Source: GCA-2705995 sp048267965
Lineage (GTDB): Bacteria; Bacteroidota; Bacteroidia; Flavobacteriales_G; Salibacteraceae
NCBI GenBank assembly: GCA_048267965.1
Contig: JBLWWK010000003.1
Location: forward strand, 124,001 to 188,000
DNA: 64,000 bases
Direction: 5' to 3'
Shown: positions 55,259-63,213 of the stretch, piece by piece
Layout: every line of letters starts with the position of its first letter
How positions within the stretch are numbered: the stretch's first letter is position 1
Notes under the pieces: model-generated
What the model was told of the DNA's origin: nothing
Databases searched by the model: none
Seen by the model: only the letters and a program-made list of their open reading frames with translations
Program-made: the position numbers and the translations under genes

Positions 55259-56305
55259 ATGAATAGAACATTTAAATCGGTATGTAGTCTTGTGGTAATG
55301 TCTGCACTTGTGGTAAGTTGCGATCCTACCGCTAAAGAAGCAGAAAAAGCGGCTCAATCACAAGATGTAAAGGCAGAGAATTCGGTATCGAAGGATCCGA
55401 TTGTGGCGTTGAATGAGAAGATAAAGGAAGACCCGAACGATGGAAGTTTATACCTAAAGCGAGCAGAAGTTAAACGGGATCGAGACGATTATCAAGGAGC
55501 TCTTTACGATATTGATCGAGCGTTAAGAACAGATAGTCTAGAAGGTTCTTATTTGATGTTTAAAGCCGATTTATTTAAGCTTTCTGGTCAGCGAGCAAGT
55601 CACAAAAAATACTTAGAAGAAATTTTAGAGAAAAACCCAGATGTTCTGGATGCTTATTACGAATTGGGATATTTATACTTAATCGCTGAAAACTACGAGA
55701 AAACGTATGAGTTGGCTAATTCTGCATTGAAAATTGATGTAAACTATGCGCCTTCCTATTTTTTGAAAGGTTTGGCCTACAAATACGAAGAAAACTTGAA
55801 AATGGCGGTTTCTAGTTTTCAAACGGCTATTGAGCAAGATGTAGACTATTACGATGGTTACGTTGAATTAGGCCTGTTGTACGCTTTAGCAGAAGATGAT
55901 TTAGCTCTGGCTTATTATGATAATGCCATAGCAATAGACAGTTCGAGAATAGATGCCCTCTACAATAAAGGGTTGTACTTACAGAATAAAGGAGAATTTC
56001 GGGAAGCCTTGAATTGTTACGAGACAATTATAGAGCACAACCCTAATTTTTCTAATGCTTATTACAACCGTGGCTTTGTATACTTAGAATATCTAGAAGA
56101 TAACGATTCGGCAGCCATCAATTTTGGCCATTCTATTCGTTTAAGTCAAAACAATTATAAGGCTTACTACAATCGAGGGTTAGCGCATGAACGCAATTTG
56201 GAGTATACACTTGCAGATAATGACTACAAAAAAGCACTGCAAATTCAACCCGATTTTGATTTAGCAGCTAAAGGCGTTAGTCGTATAGAGGAGAAATCGA
56301 AATAG
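55259..56305 (+). CDS. TPR-repeat lipoprotein
   Basis: 348 residues. The signal MNRTFKSVCSLVVMSALVVSC has a lipobox ending at Cys21. The rest is about seven tetratricopeptide repeats (for example YLKRAEVKRDRDDYQGALYD and YNRGFVYLEYLEDNDSAAIN). It is probably a periplasmic or outer-membrane scaffold; no specific partner is suggested by context. It is convergent with the thrS operon across a bidirectional terminator. Confidence 0.88.
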   Translation: MNRTFKSVCSLVVMSALVVSCDPTAKEAEKAAQSQDVKAENSVSKDPIVALNEKIKEDPNDGSLYLKRAEVKRDRDDYQGALYDIDRALRTDSLEGSYLMFKADLFKLSGQRASHKKYLEEILEKNPDVLDAYYELGYLYLIAENYEKTYELANSALKIDVNYAPSYFLKGLAYKYEENLKMAVSSFQTAIEQDVDYYDGYVELGLLYALAEDDLALAYYDNAIAIDSSRIDALYNKGLYLQNKGEFREALNCYETIIEHNPNFSNAYYNRGFVYLEYLEDNDSAAINFGHSIRLSQNNYKAYYNRGLAHERNLEYTLADNDYKKALQIQPDFDLAAKGVSRIEEKSK

Positions 56306-56333
56306 AACGTGACAAACTAAACCGTACAAAAAC

Positions 56334-56363
56334 AAAAAAGAGCGCTATTAGCGCTCTTTTTTT
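56334..56363. terminator. Bidirectional terminator between the TPR lipoprotein and rplT
   Basis: AAAAAAGAGCGC pairs with GCGCTCTTTTTT around TATTA, serving both convergent units. Confidence 0.95.
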
Positions 56364-56393
56364 AAATAATATCTCAAGATTTTAGAGATAAAT

Positions 56394-56738
56394 TTATTTT
56401 ACTTTTTCAACTACCGCTTTGAACGCTTCCGGATTGTTTAAAGCTAAATCAGCTAAAACTTTACGGTTAAGTTCAATGTTGTTCTTCGCCAACTTACCCA
56501 TTAACTGTGAATAAGACATGCCGTTTTGACGAGCGGCTGCGTTAATACGCTGAATCCAAAGTTTTCTAAAGTTTCTCTTTTTCTGCTTACGACCCACATA
56601 AGCGTACTGCATCGATTTCTCAACAGCATTCTTTGCTACGGTGTAAACATTCTTTCTTCTACCAAAGAACCCTTTGGCTCTTTTTATGATCTTTTTTCTT
56701 CTTCTTTTACTCGCTACCGAGTTGACTGATCTTGGCAT
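56394..56738 (-). CDS. rplT: 50S ribosomal protein bL20
   Basis: A 114-residue, very basic rRNA-binding protein essential for early 50S assembly: RRRKKIIKRAKGFFGRRKNVY at the N-terminus and NAAARQNGMSYSQLMGKLAK further on. L20 is the autorepressor of this operon in other bacteria. Last gene of thrS-infC-rpmI-rplT. Confidence 0.97.
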   Translation of the reverse strand: MPRSVNSVASKRRRKKIIKRAKGFFGRRKNVYTVAKNAVEKSMQYAYVGRKQKKRNFRKLWIQRINAAARQNGMSYSQLMGKLAKNNIELNRKVLADLALNNPEAFKAVVEKVK

Positions 56739-56842
56739 AATTTAAAGTTTTTTGGTACTGAGCGGTTCAATTTCTTGAACACTTGACGAGCTACAGCCCC
56801 TGGTTAACAATTAATATAAAACCTTCAACCTAATGGTTGAAT
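56739..56842 (-). promoter_or_regulatory. Structured rpmI-rplT spacer, candidate L20-responsive region
   Basis: Read on the minus strand, a 7-bp hairpin TTCAACC/GGTTGAA (56824-56841) is followed by GGGGCTGTAGCTCG, which resembles the 5' half of a tRNA. Then comes GTTCAA/TTGAAC capped by GAAA (56765-56780). 104 bases is long for this operon. L20 regulates by binding structured mRNA that mimics its 23S site, so an autoregulatory role is plausible but unproven. Confidence 0.45.
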
Positions 56843-57040
56843 TTATTTCATAGACAATTGAAGCTTGATGTTTTTCTCATCAGCTTTGTCTACCATAGTT
56901 GCGTTAGTAAGCGCGCGTTTTCTTTTTGTCTCTTTCTTTGTTAAGATGTGAGACTTAAATGCGTGCTTTCTTTTGATTTTGCCTGTACCAGTAAGCTTAA
57001 AACGCTTCTTGGCACTTGCATTTGTTTTCATTTTTGGCAT
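56843..57040 (-). CDS. rpmI: 50S ribosomal protein bL35
   Basis: A 65-residue basic protein beginning MPKMKTNASAKKRFKLTGTG and containing KRKHAFKSHILTKKETKRKR. Between infC and rplT in the usual order. Confidence 0.97.
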   Translation of the reverse strand: MPKMKTNASAKKRFKLTGTGKIKRKHAFKSHILTKKETKRKRALTNATMVDKADEKNIKLQLSMK

Positions 57041-57065
57041 GTTCTGAAACTATTTGTTTGAGATA

Positions 57066-57614
57066 TTATTTCTTAACTTTTTTAGGTGCGATAAACATAA
57101 TCATACGTTTACCCTCCATTTTAGGCATAGATTCTACCGTACCGTATTCCTCAAGGTCTTGAGCTAAACGTAACAATAAAATTTGCCCTTTGTCTTTAAA
57201 TAAGATCGATCTTCCTTTAAAGAAGACATAGGCTTTTAATTTAGAGCCGTCTTCTAAAAATTTAACCGCGTGCTTCTTTTTAAACTCGTAGTCGTGATCA
57301 TCTGTGTTGGGTCCGAAGCGAATTTCCTTGATAACCACTTTTTGGGTTTTGTTGGCAATTTCCTTCTTCTTCTTTTTCTGCTCGTAAAGGAACTTTTTAT
57401 AGTCCATAATTTTACAAACAGGCGGATCTGCTTTAGGTGAAATCTCAACCAAGTCTAGGTCAAGCTCTTCAGCAATTCTCAAGGCTTCTTTAGTGTTATA
57501 GATTCCTTTCTCTACATTATCACTAACTACGCGAATTTTATCAACTTTGATTCTACCGTTAATCCGGTGTACTTCTGTTTCTACGCGTTTCTTAAAAGGT
57601 TTTTTACGTCTTAT
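57066..57614 (-). CDS. infC: Translation initiation factor IF-3, starting at a non-canonical ATA codon
   Basis: 182 residues if started at the ATA ending at 57612. The N-domain (VHRINGRIKVDKIRVVSDNV, NTKEALRIAEELDLDLVEIS) and C-domain (KEIRFGPNTDDHDYEFKKKH) are both complete. No ATG, GTG, TTG or CTG lies between the thrS stop and the N-domain, and the first TTG (57482) would remove about 44 conserved residues. AGGAGG lies exactly eight bases before the ATA. E. coli infC uses AUU and is autoregulated because IF3 rejects such codons. The same logic is inferred here. It starts 21 bases after thrS. Confidence 0.9.
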   Translation of the reverse strand: MRRKKPFKKRVETEVHRINGRIKVDKIRVVSDNVEKGIYNTKEALRIAEELDLDLVEISPKADPPVCKIMDYKKFLYEQKKKKKEIANKTQKVVIKEIRFGPNTDDHDYEFKKKHAVKFLEDGSKLKAYVFFKGRSILFKDKGQILLLRLAQDLEEYGTVESMPKMEGKRMIMFIAPKKVKK

Positions 57615-57622
57615 TGTTCTGT

Positions 57623-57628
57623 CCTCCT
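57623..57628 (-). promoter_or_regulatory. Strong Shine-Dalgarno of infC
   Basis: AGGAGG (within GAGGAGGAC) on the minus strand, between the thrS stop and the infC ATA, with eight bases of spacing. Confidence 0.8.
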
Positions 57629-57635
57629 CTTTATT

Positions 57636-59591
57636 CTACAATGAATCAAATTCACCAATTTGATTATTAATTATCTTTTGAATGAAAGCAATAAACTCTT
57701 CAGCAGTCATGGTTCCAACATCGCCTTCGCCTTGCTGTCTGATAGATAATTGGCCCGATTCCATTTCTTTTTCACCAAAGATAATCATGTATGGAATCTT
57801 CTTAAGTTCGTTGTCACGTATCTTCCTACCAATCTTTTCGTTACGATCATCAACCAGCGCGCGAATATCGGAATTATTCAAGACTTTTGAAAGTTCTTGA
57901 GCACCTTCGTTGTATTTATCGCTAATTGGTAATATAGCAACCTGCTCGCTCATCAACCATAGTGGGAATTTACCAGCACAATGTTCGATTAATACAGCTA
58001 TAAATCTTTCCATAGAACCAAACGGTGCACGGTGAATCATTACCGGTCGGTGCTTTTGGTTATCGGCTCCTGTATATTCTAATTCGAAACGTTCTGGTAA
58101 GTTATAGTCTACTTGAATGGTTCCTAATTGCCATTTTCTACCAAGGGCATCTTTGATCATGAAATCAAGTTTAGGACCATAAAAGGCAGCCTCACCATAT
58201 TCTATAACCGTATTTAAGCCTTTTTGTTCAGCAGCTTCTTTAATGGCCGCCTCTGCTTTGTCCCAATTTTCGGTAGAGCCAATGTATTTTTCTGGTGCAT
58301 TCGGATCTCTCAACGAAATTTGAGCGGTGAATTCTTGAAAATCAAGTGTTTTGAAAATGTATAATACAAGATCAATAACTTTGATAAACTCACTTTTTAC
58401 TTGATCGGGTGTACAGAATATATGCGCATCATCTTGCGTAAAGCCTCTTACACGCGTTAAACCGTGAAGTTCTCCACTTTGCTCGTAACGGTAAACGGTA
58501 CCAAATTCTGCAAATCGAACCGGTAAATCTTTGTACGATCTTGGTGTAGCTTTAAATATCTCACAATGATGTGGGCAGTTCATCGGTTTCAACAAAAACT
58601 CTTCGCCTTCATGCGGAGTGTTGATGGGTTGAAAAGAATCTTCTCCATATTTAGCATAATGTCCAGAGCAAACGTAAAGTTCTTTCTGACCAATATGCGG
58701 AGTCATAACCGGATCGTACCCAGCTTTCTTTTGCGCTTTTTTCAAGAATTGCTCAAGCCTTTCCCTTAAAGCAGCTCCTTTCGGAAGCCATAAAGGCAAA
58801 CCTTGACCTACTCGCTCAGAAAAAGTGAATAATTCGAGTTCCTTCCCTAATTTTCGGTGGTCTCTTTTCTTGGCTTCTTCTAATTGATGAAGGTATTCTT
58901 TTAACTCTTTTTGCTTAGGAAAAGTAATACCGTAAATGCGCGTTAATTGCTTGCTGTTTTCATCCCCACGCCAGTATGCACCTGCGGTATTTAAAAGCTT
59001 AACGGCTTTAATGTAACCCGTGTTAGGAATGTGTGGTCCACGACATAAGTCAGTGAAATTACCTTGAGAATAAAAAGTGATAGAGCCATCTTCAAGATCT
59101 TTCAGTAAATCTAATTTATACTCGTCACCTTTCTCTTCGTAATAAGCAACTGCGTCTTGCTTCGAGATTTCTTTTCGCTCATAAACACTTTTAGTACGAG
59201 CAAGCTCAAGCATTTTCTTCTCGATTTTATCAAAATCGTCAGAAGAGAAGCTGTGATCACCAAAATCTATATCGTAATAAAAACCGTTTTCAATGGGAGG
59301 TCCAATGCCTAATTTTATTCCAGGATAAAGTGCTTCTAATGCCTCGGCCAAAAGGTGAGCAGAAGAGTGCCACATAGTAGACTTTCCATCCTCATCGTTC
59401 CAGGTTAAAAGGGTCAACTCCGTATCCGTGGTTAATGGTCGGGTGGCATCCCAAATTTCTCCATTAACTTTTGCTGCTAACACATTGCGTGCTAGGCCTT
59501 CTGAAATACCCTGCGCTACATCGAGAGCAGTTGAGCCTTGTTCTACCTGGCGTGTTGAGCCGTCTGGTAAAGTAATATTTATATGTGCCAT
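57636..59591 (-). CDS. thrS: Threonyl-tRNA synthetase
   Basis: 651 residues: TGS domain (about 1-62), tRNA editing/SAD domain with HSSAHLLAEALEALYP and a zinc-type His/Cys set, class II core with motif 2 RFAEFGTVYRYEQSGELHGL, RVRGFTQDDAHIFC, and an anticodon-binding domain near the C-terminus. First gene of the thrS-infC-rpmI-rplT operon. No T-box or tRNA-like operator is obvious in its upstream region. Confidence 0.97.
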   Translation of the reverse strand: MAHINITLPDGSTRQVEQGSTALDVAQGISEGLARNVLAAKVNGEIWDATRPLTTDTELTLLTWNDEDGKSTMWHSSAHLLAEALEALYPGIKLGIGPPIENGFYYDIDFGDHSFSSDDFDKIEKKMLELARTKSVYERKEISKQDAVAYYEEKGDEYKLDLLKDLEDGSITFYSQGNFTDLCRGPHIPNTGYIKAVKLLNTAGAYWRGDENSKQLTRIYGITFPKQKELKEYLHQLEEAKKRDHRKLGKELELFTFSERVGQGLPLWLPKGAALRERLEQFLKKAQKKAGYDPVMTPHIGQKELYVCSGHYAKYGEDSFQPINTPHEGEEFLLKPMNCPHHCEIFKATPRSYKDLPVRFAEFGTVYRYEQSGELHGLTRVRGFTQDDAHIFCTPDQVKSEFIKVIDLVLYIFKTLDFQEFTAQISLRDPNAPEKYIGSTENWDKAEAAIKEAAEQKGLNTVIEYGEAAFYGPKLDFMIKDALGRKWQLGTIQVDYNLPERFELEYTGADNQKHRPVMIHRAPFGSMERFIAVLIEHCAGKFPLWLMSEQVAILPISDKYNEGAQELSKVLNNSDIRALVDDRNEKIGRKIRDNELKKIPYMIIFGEKEMESGQLSIRQQGEGDVGTMTAEEFIAFIQKIINNQIGEFDSL

Positions 59592-59608
59592 AAAATAAAT
59601 TAGGAATG

Positions 59609-59616
59609 CAAATATA
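59609..59616 (-). promoter_or_regulatory. Candidate -7 element for thrS-infC-rpmI-rplT
   Basis: TATATTTG followed by CA on the minus strand, 17 bases before the thrS ATG. Confidence 0.5.
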
Positions 59617-59726
59617 AAATTGCACTTTAGAATAGAGGTCGTCTCGTGTTACTAAACCCAACAGATTAAGCTCAGATTCATGTTTTTTTGCTTTTTCGAA
59701 AGAAAAACAAGCAAATAATTTATAAC

Positions 59727-59736
59727 GGTAGGAACC
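59727..59736 (+). repeat. Intergenic copy of the GGTAGGAACC element
   Basis: Exact 10-mer (preceded by C) in the 152-base spacer between the threonine dehydratase-like gene and thrS. No coding constraint applies here. Confidence 0.65.
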
Positions 59737-59743
59737 CGATTGC

Positions 59744-60706
59744 TTAAAAATAAGATGCTACCGTTTTTACATCTACATTGCCACCTGTTAGAATAAGCCC
59801 TACCTTTTTGTTCTTAAACTGGGCAGGATTTTCGATTACTGCAGCCAGCGGAACGGCCGAAGAAGGTTCAACAACTAATTTCATTCTTTCCCAGATGAGT
59901 TTTAAGGCTTTTTGAATAGATTCTTCCTCAACTGTGAGTATTTGATGAATATTCGACTGAATGATCGGGAAAGTTTTATCACCTAAAGAAGTTCTTAATC
60001 CATCAGCAATGGTGTTAGGGTTCGTTTGAGGAACGAGTTGATTGGTTTTCCAACTTTGATAAGCATCATCGGCATTTTTGGGTTCGGTTCCTACTACCAT
60101 TGTTTGGCTACTAAAGTTTTTAGCCGCTAATAAGGTTCCAGAGCATAAACCGCCACCACCAATGGGTGGTAAAATATAATCGAGCGTTTTTGTTTGTTGA
60201 AGAAATTCTTTGGCGCAAGTAGATTGACCTAAAATTACGCTGTAATTGTTGTAAGGGTGAACGATGGTGGCTCCGGTTTTGTCTACTGTTTTTTCAAGAG
60301 TTGTTTCTCTGTCGGTTAGGGTAGGAGGGCAAAAAATCACTTCAGCTCCATATTCTTTAACGGCTGCTACTTTTACTTTGGGAGCGTTTTCAGGCATCAC
60401 AATGTAGGCTTTAATACCGAGTATATGTGCGGCTTTTGCTAGTGCTTGGCCGTGATTTCCGCTAGAATGGGTGGCTACACCGCGTTTTTTTTCAGAATTG
60501 TTGAGTAATAATCCGGCTGTAATAGCACCACGAAATTTGAAGGATCCTGATTTCTGAAAATTTTCACATTTAAAGAAGAGTTCGGCTCCTACCGTTTTGT
60601 TGATGATTTCTGATGTTAAAACGGGTGTAGTGTGAAGGTAAGGTCGTATGCGTTGGTGGTTGTTTTCAATGTCTGTTTTATTGGGAATTTGTTGAAATTC
60701 GGGCAT
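59744..60706 (-). CDS. Threonine/serine dehydratase or serine racemase family PLP enzyme
   Basis: 320 residues of fold type II. The PLP Lys is in NFQKSGSFKFRGA, the phosphate loop is near IGGGGLC, and SSGNHGQALAKAAHILG is conserved. There is no C-terminal ACT regulatory domain, so it is of the catabolic/racemase type. Substrate and direction (threonine to 2-oxobutanoate, or serine racemisation) cannot be decided. The upstream histidine-kinase gene's stop overlaps this start by one base. Confidence 0.87.
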   Translation of the reverse strand: MPEFQQIPNKTDIENNHQRIRPYLHTTPVLTSEIINKTVGAELFFKCENFQKSGSFKFRGAITAGLLLNNSEKKRGVATHSSGNHGQALAKAAHILGIKAYIVMPENAPKVKVAAVKEYGAEVIFCPPTLTDRETTLEKTVDKTGATIVHPYNNYSVILGQSTCAKEFLQQTKTLDYILPPIGGGGLCSGTLLAAKNFSSQTMVVGTEPKNADDAYQSWKTNQLVPQTNPNTIADGLRTSLGDKTFPIIQSNIHQILTVEEESIQKALKLIWERMKLVVEPSSAVPLAAVIENPAQFKNKKVGLILTGGNVDVKTVASYF

Positions 60707-61935
60707 TACAATTCTGATTTATATTGCGGTGGAAAATTGAGGATGAATTCGGTTCCTTTTCCTTCTTCTGATCTAAATCGAACCGAACCGCCAATTACAT
60801 TCATTGATCTGCGAACAATCATTAACCCAACACCGGTGCCTTCTATATTTTCTACATTGCTGGCTCTGTGAAACATTTCGAAAAGTAAACCAAAGTCTTT
60901 TTTCGGAATTCCCATGCCTTCGTCTTTTACAGAAACAATTACCTCGTTGTTTAAGAAAGAGAGTGAAACGAAAATGGTTTCTTTTTTAGGGCTGTATTTT
61001 ACGGCATTGGTGAGCAGATTTTGAATGGCTTGTTTTAGCAGTTTTTCATCTTGGAAGCATTTTTCAGGGAAATTTTCGCTAACATTTAGTTGCATTTCGT
61101 GATTTTTAGCGAAGGCAATTTTTAAGTCTTTCCAAATGTCTTCCACTATTTTTTGCACGCTACAATTGGTGGGCTCTACTTTGAAATTATTGGTTTCTGT
61201 TTTTGATATAAAAAGGGTATCGTTAAGAATGGTGGTTAAATTTTTTACCGATCGAATAATGGTGGCTGTGTGGTGAAATAGCTTTTCGATGGGGGTTTGC
61301 TTTTTTAGATGGTATTCTACCAATTCTGCAGAGCTTAATATGGTGGTTAAAGGAGTTTTAAACTCATGCGAAACAATACTAACAATACGAGTTTTGAGTT
61401 CGTTCAGTTCTTTTTCTTTGGCAAGAGCTGTTTTAAGGTTTTGTTCTACCGTTTTTCTTCTGTCTATTTCTGCTTCTAATAACTTATTGTTCTGAGCTAA
61501 CTCTTGGGTCCGTTCTTCTACCTTGGTTTCTAGTTTTTCGTTTAAATCGGTTAATTCATTTTCGAGGTTGTACCGATGCATAGCTGTTTCAATGGTGGTG
61601 TACAATTGAACAGGTACTATGGGTTTAAGAACATATCCGTTGGGGTCGGTGGCTAAAACACGCTGAACCGTTTCGTTATCACTAGTTGCAGTGGCATAAA
61701 TAACTGGAATATTTCTCTCGGTTTTTATGATTTCAGCTGCTTTTACACCATCAATTTTACCCGGAAGAGAAATATCCATTAGAATCAAATCTGGATTAGT
61801 TTTCCGAATTTGGTCAATAGCAGTTTCTGCATCATTGGCTATACCTTCAACAAGATAGCCTTGTTTTTCTAACGCGTATTTGATGTATAATGCTGTAACC
61901 TTGTCGTCTTCTGTGATAAATATTCTATATGGCAT
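60706..61935 (-). CDS. Hybrid protein: N-terminal receiver, coiled coil, histidine kinase
   Basis: 409 residues. The receiver domain (1-118) has the phospho-acceptor Asp54 in LILMDISLPG and Lys104 in VLKPI. A coiled coil (about 122-185) joins it to HisKA with the intact H-box SHEFKTPL (His190), N-box LLTNAVKYSPKK, G1 DEGMGIP and G2 GTGVGLMIVR. There is no membrane segment, so input comes through phosphorylation of the receiver, not from outside. It is transcribed divergently from another receiver/ATPase protein. Confidence 0.93.
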   Translation of the reverse strand: MPYRIFITEDDKVTALYIKYALEKQGYLVEGIANDAETAIDQIRKTNPDLILMDISLPGKIDGVKAAEIIKTERNIPVIYATATSDNETVQRVLATDPNGYVLKPIVPVQLYTTIETAMHRYNLENELTDLNEKLETKVEERTQELAQNNKLLEAEIDRRKTVEQNLKTALAKEKELNELKTRIVSIVSHEFKTPLTTILSSAELVEYHLKKQTPIEKLFHHTATIIRSVKNLTTILNDTLFISKTETNNFKVEPTNCSVQKIVEDIWKDLKIAFAKNHEMQLNVSENFPEKCFQDEKLLKQAIQNLLTNAVKYSPKKETIFVSLSFLNNEVIVSVKDEGMGIPKKDFGLLFEMFHRASNVENIEGTGVGLMIVRRSMNVIGGSVRFRSEEGKGTEFILNFPPQYKSEL

Positions 61936-62027
61936 CTTGCTTATGTGATAAAAGTCAGGAAAAAGTTATAGTTTTTGAATGATTTTTGTCGAAAGATATT
62001 GAAGTAAACCATTCTAAAATTACATAG

Positions 62028-63113
62028 ATGTCAGAAAAAATTACTGTAATAGAAGATAACGAAGACGTAAGAAATAATGTGCGTGAAATTCTAGAGGCTG
62101 AAGGGTACGAGGTTTCATTGGCAGAAAACGGTGAAATAGGCGTAGAGACCATTCGAAGAACTCAACCACATTTAGTGTTGTGCGACATTATGATGCCCGA
62201 GATGGATGGTTACGAAGTGTTAGAAGCTATGCGCAAAAACCCGGCAATAGCAGCCACTCCATTTGTGTTTTTAACAGCCAAAACATCTAAAGACGATTTA
62301 AGTAAAGGAATGGAATTGGGTGCAGACGATTACATTATGAAGCCGTTTACCATTGATGAGTTGGTTTCTAGAGTAAAAATGCGCTTAGAAAGAAGAAAAG
62401 AAGTGTTAGAACGCTCTGAGCAAAAGCTAAAGAACATTACCGAGCACTTAGGTCTTCCGATCACTAAAGAGATTACAGGCTTAATGAAAACCATTAATGC
62501 CATGTCTGAATTGATAATGATGGAACATTTTAACATGGAGAAATCTGAGTTAGTAGAGTTTGTTTCACTAATCAATAAAGCGGGTTTAGATTTACGAGAT
62601 GTAGTGGGAAAAACCGTAAACTATTACCAAATAGAAAAGCTAGAGCTGAACCCTGAATTACTTCAAGATCTTCAGAAGCAATCTACTCAAGGTGCTAAAG
62701 AAGTAATGAATACTATTTTAAATACATTGGCGCAAGAAAATAACCGCACTAGCGATGCTATGAGCTCGTTAGAAGATGCCAACCTTGCAGTGCCTCAAGA
62801 TTATTTTGCTCAAGCCATTAAAGAAATTTTGAGTAATGCATTTAAGTACAGTACCCGCGGAACGTTGGTGAAAATGGTAAGTGGCGTAGATGGTAAACGT
62901 TATGTTGTTAAAATCTCTGATGAAGGCGTAGGGATGTCAGACGAGCAAATAGCCAGTATTCAGGCGTTTCACTCTTCAGATGACGAAGAAGGAGGTCTTG
63001 GATTAGGGTTAATTAATGCAAAGAAAATCATTGAAGTATTTGACGGAACCATTTCTTTTTCAGCTCAAAAAGGAATTGGTACAACGGTGAAAATTAGCGT
63101 TCCTACTGTTTAG
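62028..63113 (+). CDS. Receiver domain fused to a histidine-kinase-like ATPase with a degenerate H-box
   Basis: 361 residues. The receiver (1-120) has Asp53 in LVLCDIMMPEMDG and Lys105 in YIMKPF. A linker is followed at about 138-150 by EHLGLPITKEITG, where canonical kinases have SHELRTPL; a His (His140) is present but the motif is shortened. The HATPase end is intact (LSNAFKYS, DEGVGMS, LGLGLINAKKI). It may be a pseudokinase or phosphatase, or phosphorylated at an unusual site. It is divergent from the intact kinase across 92 bases, and the two probably interact (inference). Confidence 0.9.
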   Translation: MSEKITVIEDNEDVRNNVREILEAEGYEVSLAENGEIGVETIRRTQPHLVLCDIMMPEMDGYEVLEAMRKNPAIAATPFVFLTAKTSKDDLSKGMELGADDYIMKPFTIDELVSRVKMRLERRKEVLERSEQKLKNITEHLGLPITKEITGLMKTINAMSELIMMEHFNMEKSELVEFVSLINKAGLDLRDVVGKTVNYYQIEKLELNPELLQDLQKQSTQGAKEVMNTILNTLAQENNRTSDAMSSLEDANLAVPQDYFAQAIKEILSNAFKYSTRGTLVKMVSGVDGKRYVVKISDEGVGMSDEQIASIQAFHSSDDEEGGLGLGLINAKKIIEVFDGTISFSAQKGIGTTVKISVPTV

Positions 63114-63131
63114 CAAAAAATAGAATAAAAA

Positions 63132-63170
63132 GCAAAACCCTAAAGAATTCATCCTTTAGGGTTTTTTTGC
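63132..63170. terminator. Bidirectional terminator between the receiver/ATPase gene and the glycosyltransferase
   Basis: AAAACCCTAAAG pairs with CTTTAGGGTTTT around an 8-base loop, with T and A runs serving both convergent units. Confidence 0.9.
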
Positions 63171-63193
63171 GTCTTTTTTCTTCAAAAACTTTT

Positions 63194-63205
63194 CGGTAGG
63201 AACCG
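63194..63205 (+). repeat. Intergenic full 12-base CGGTAGGAACCG element
   Basis: Exact full-length copy between the terminator and the glycosyltransferase stop, in non-coding sequence. Confidence 0.7.
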
Positions 63206-63213
63206 TTTTTCAA

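Noticed and set aside
57066..57482. Short IF-3 starting at TTG 57482
   Set aside because: It would lack about 44 conserved N-domain residues. The upstream frame is fully IF3-like.
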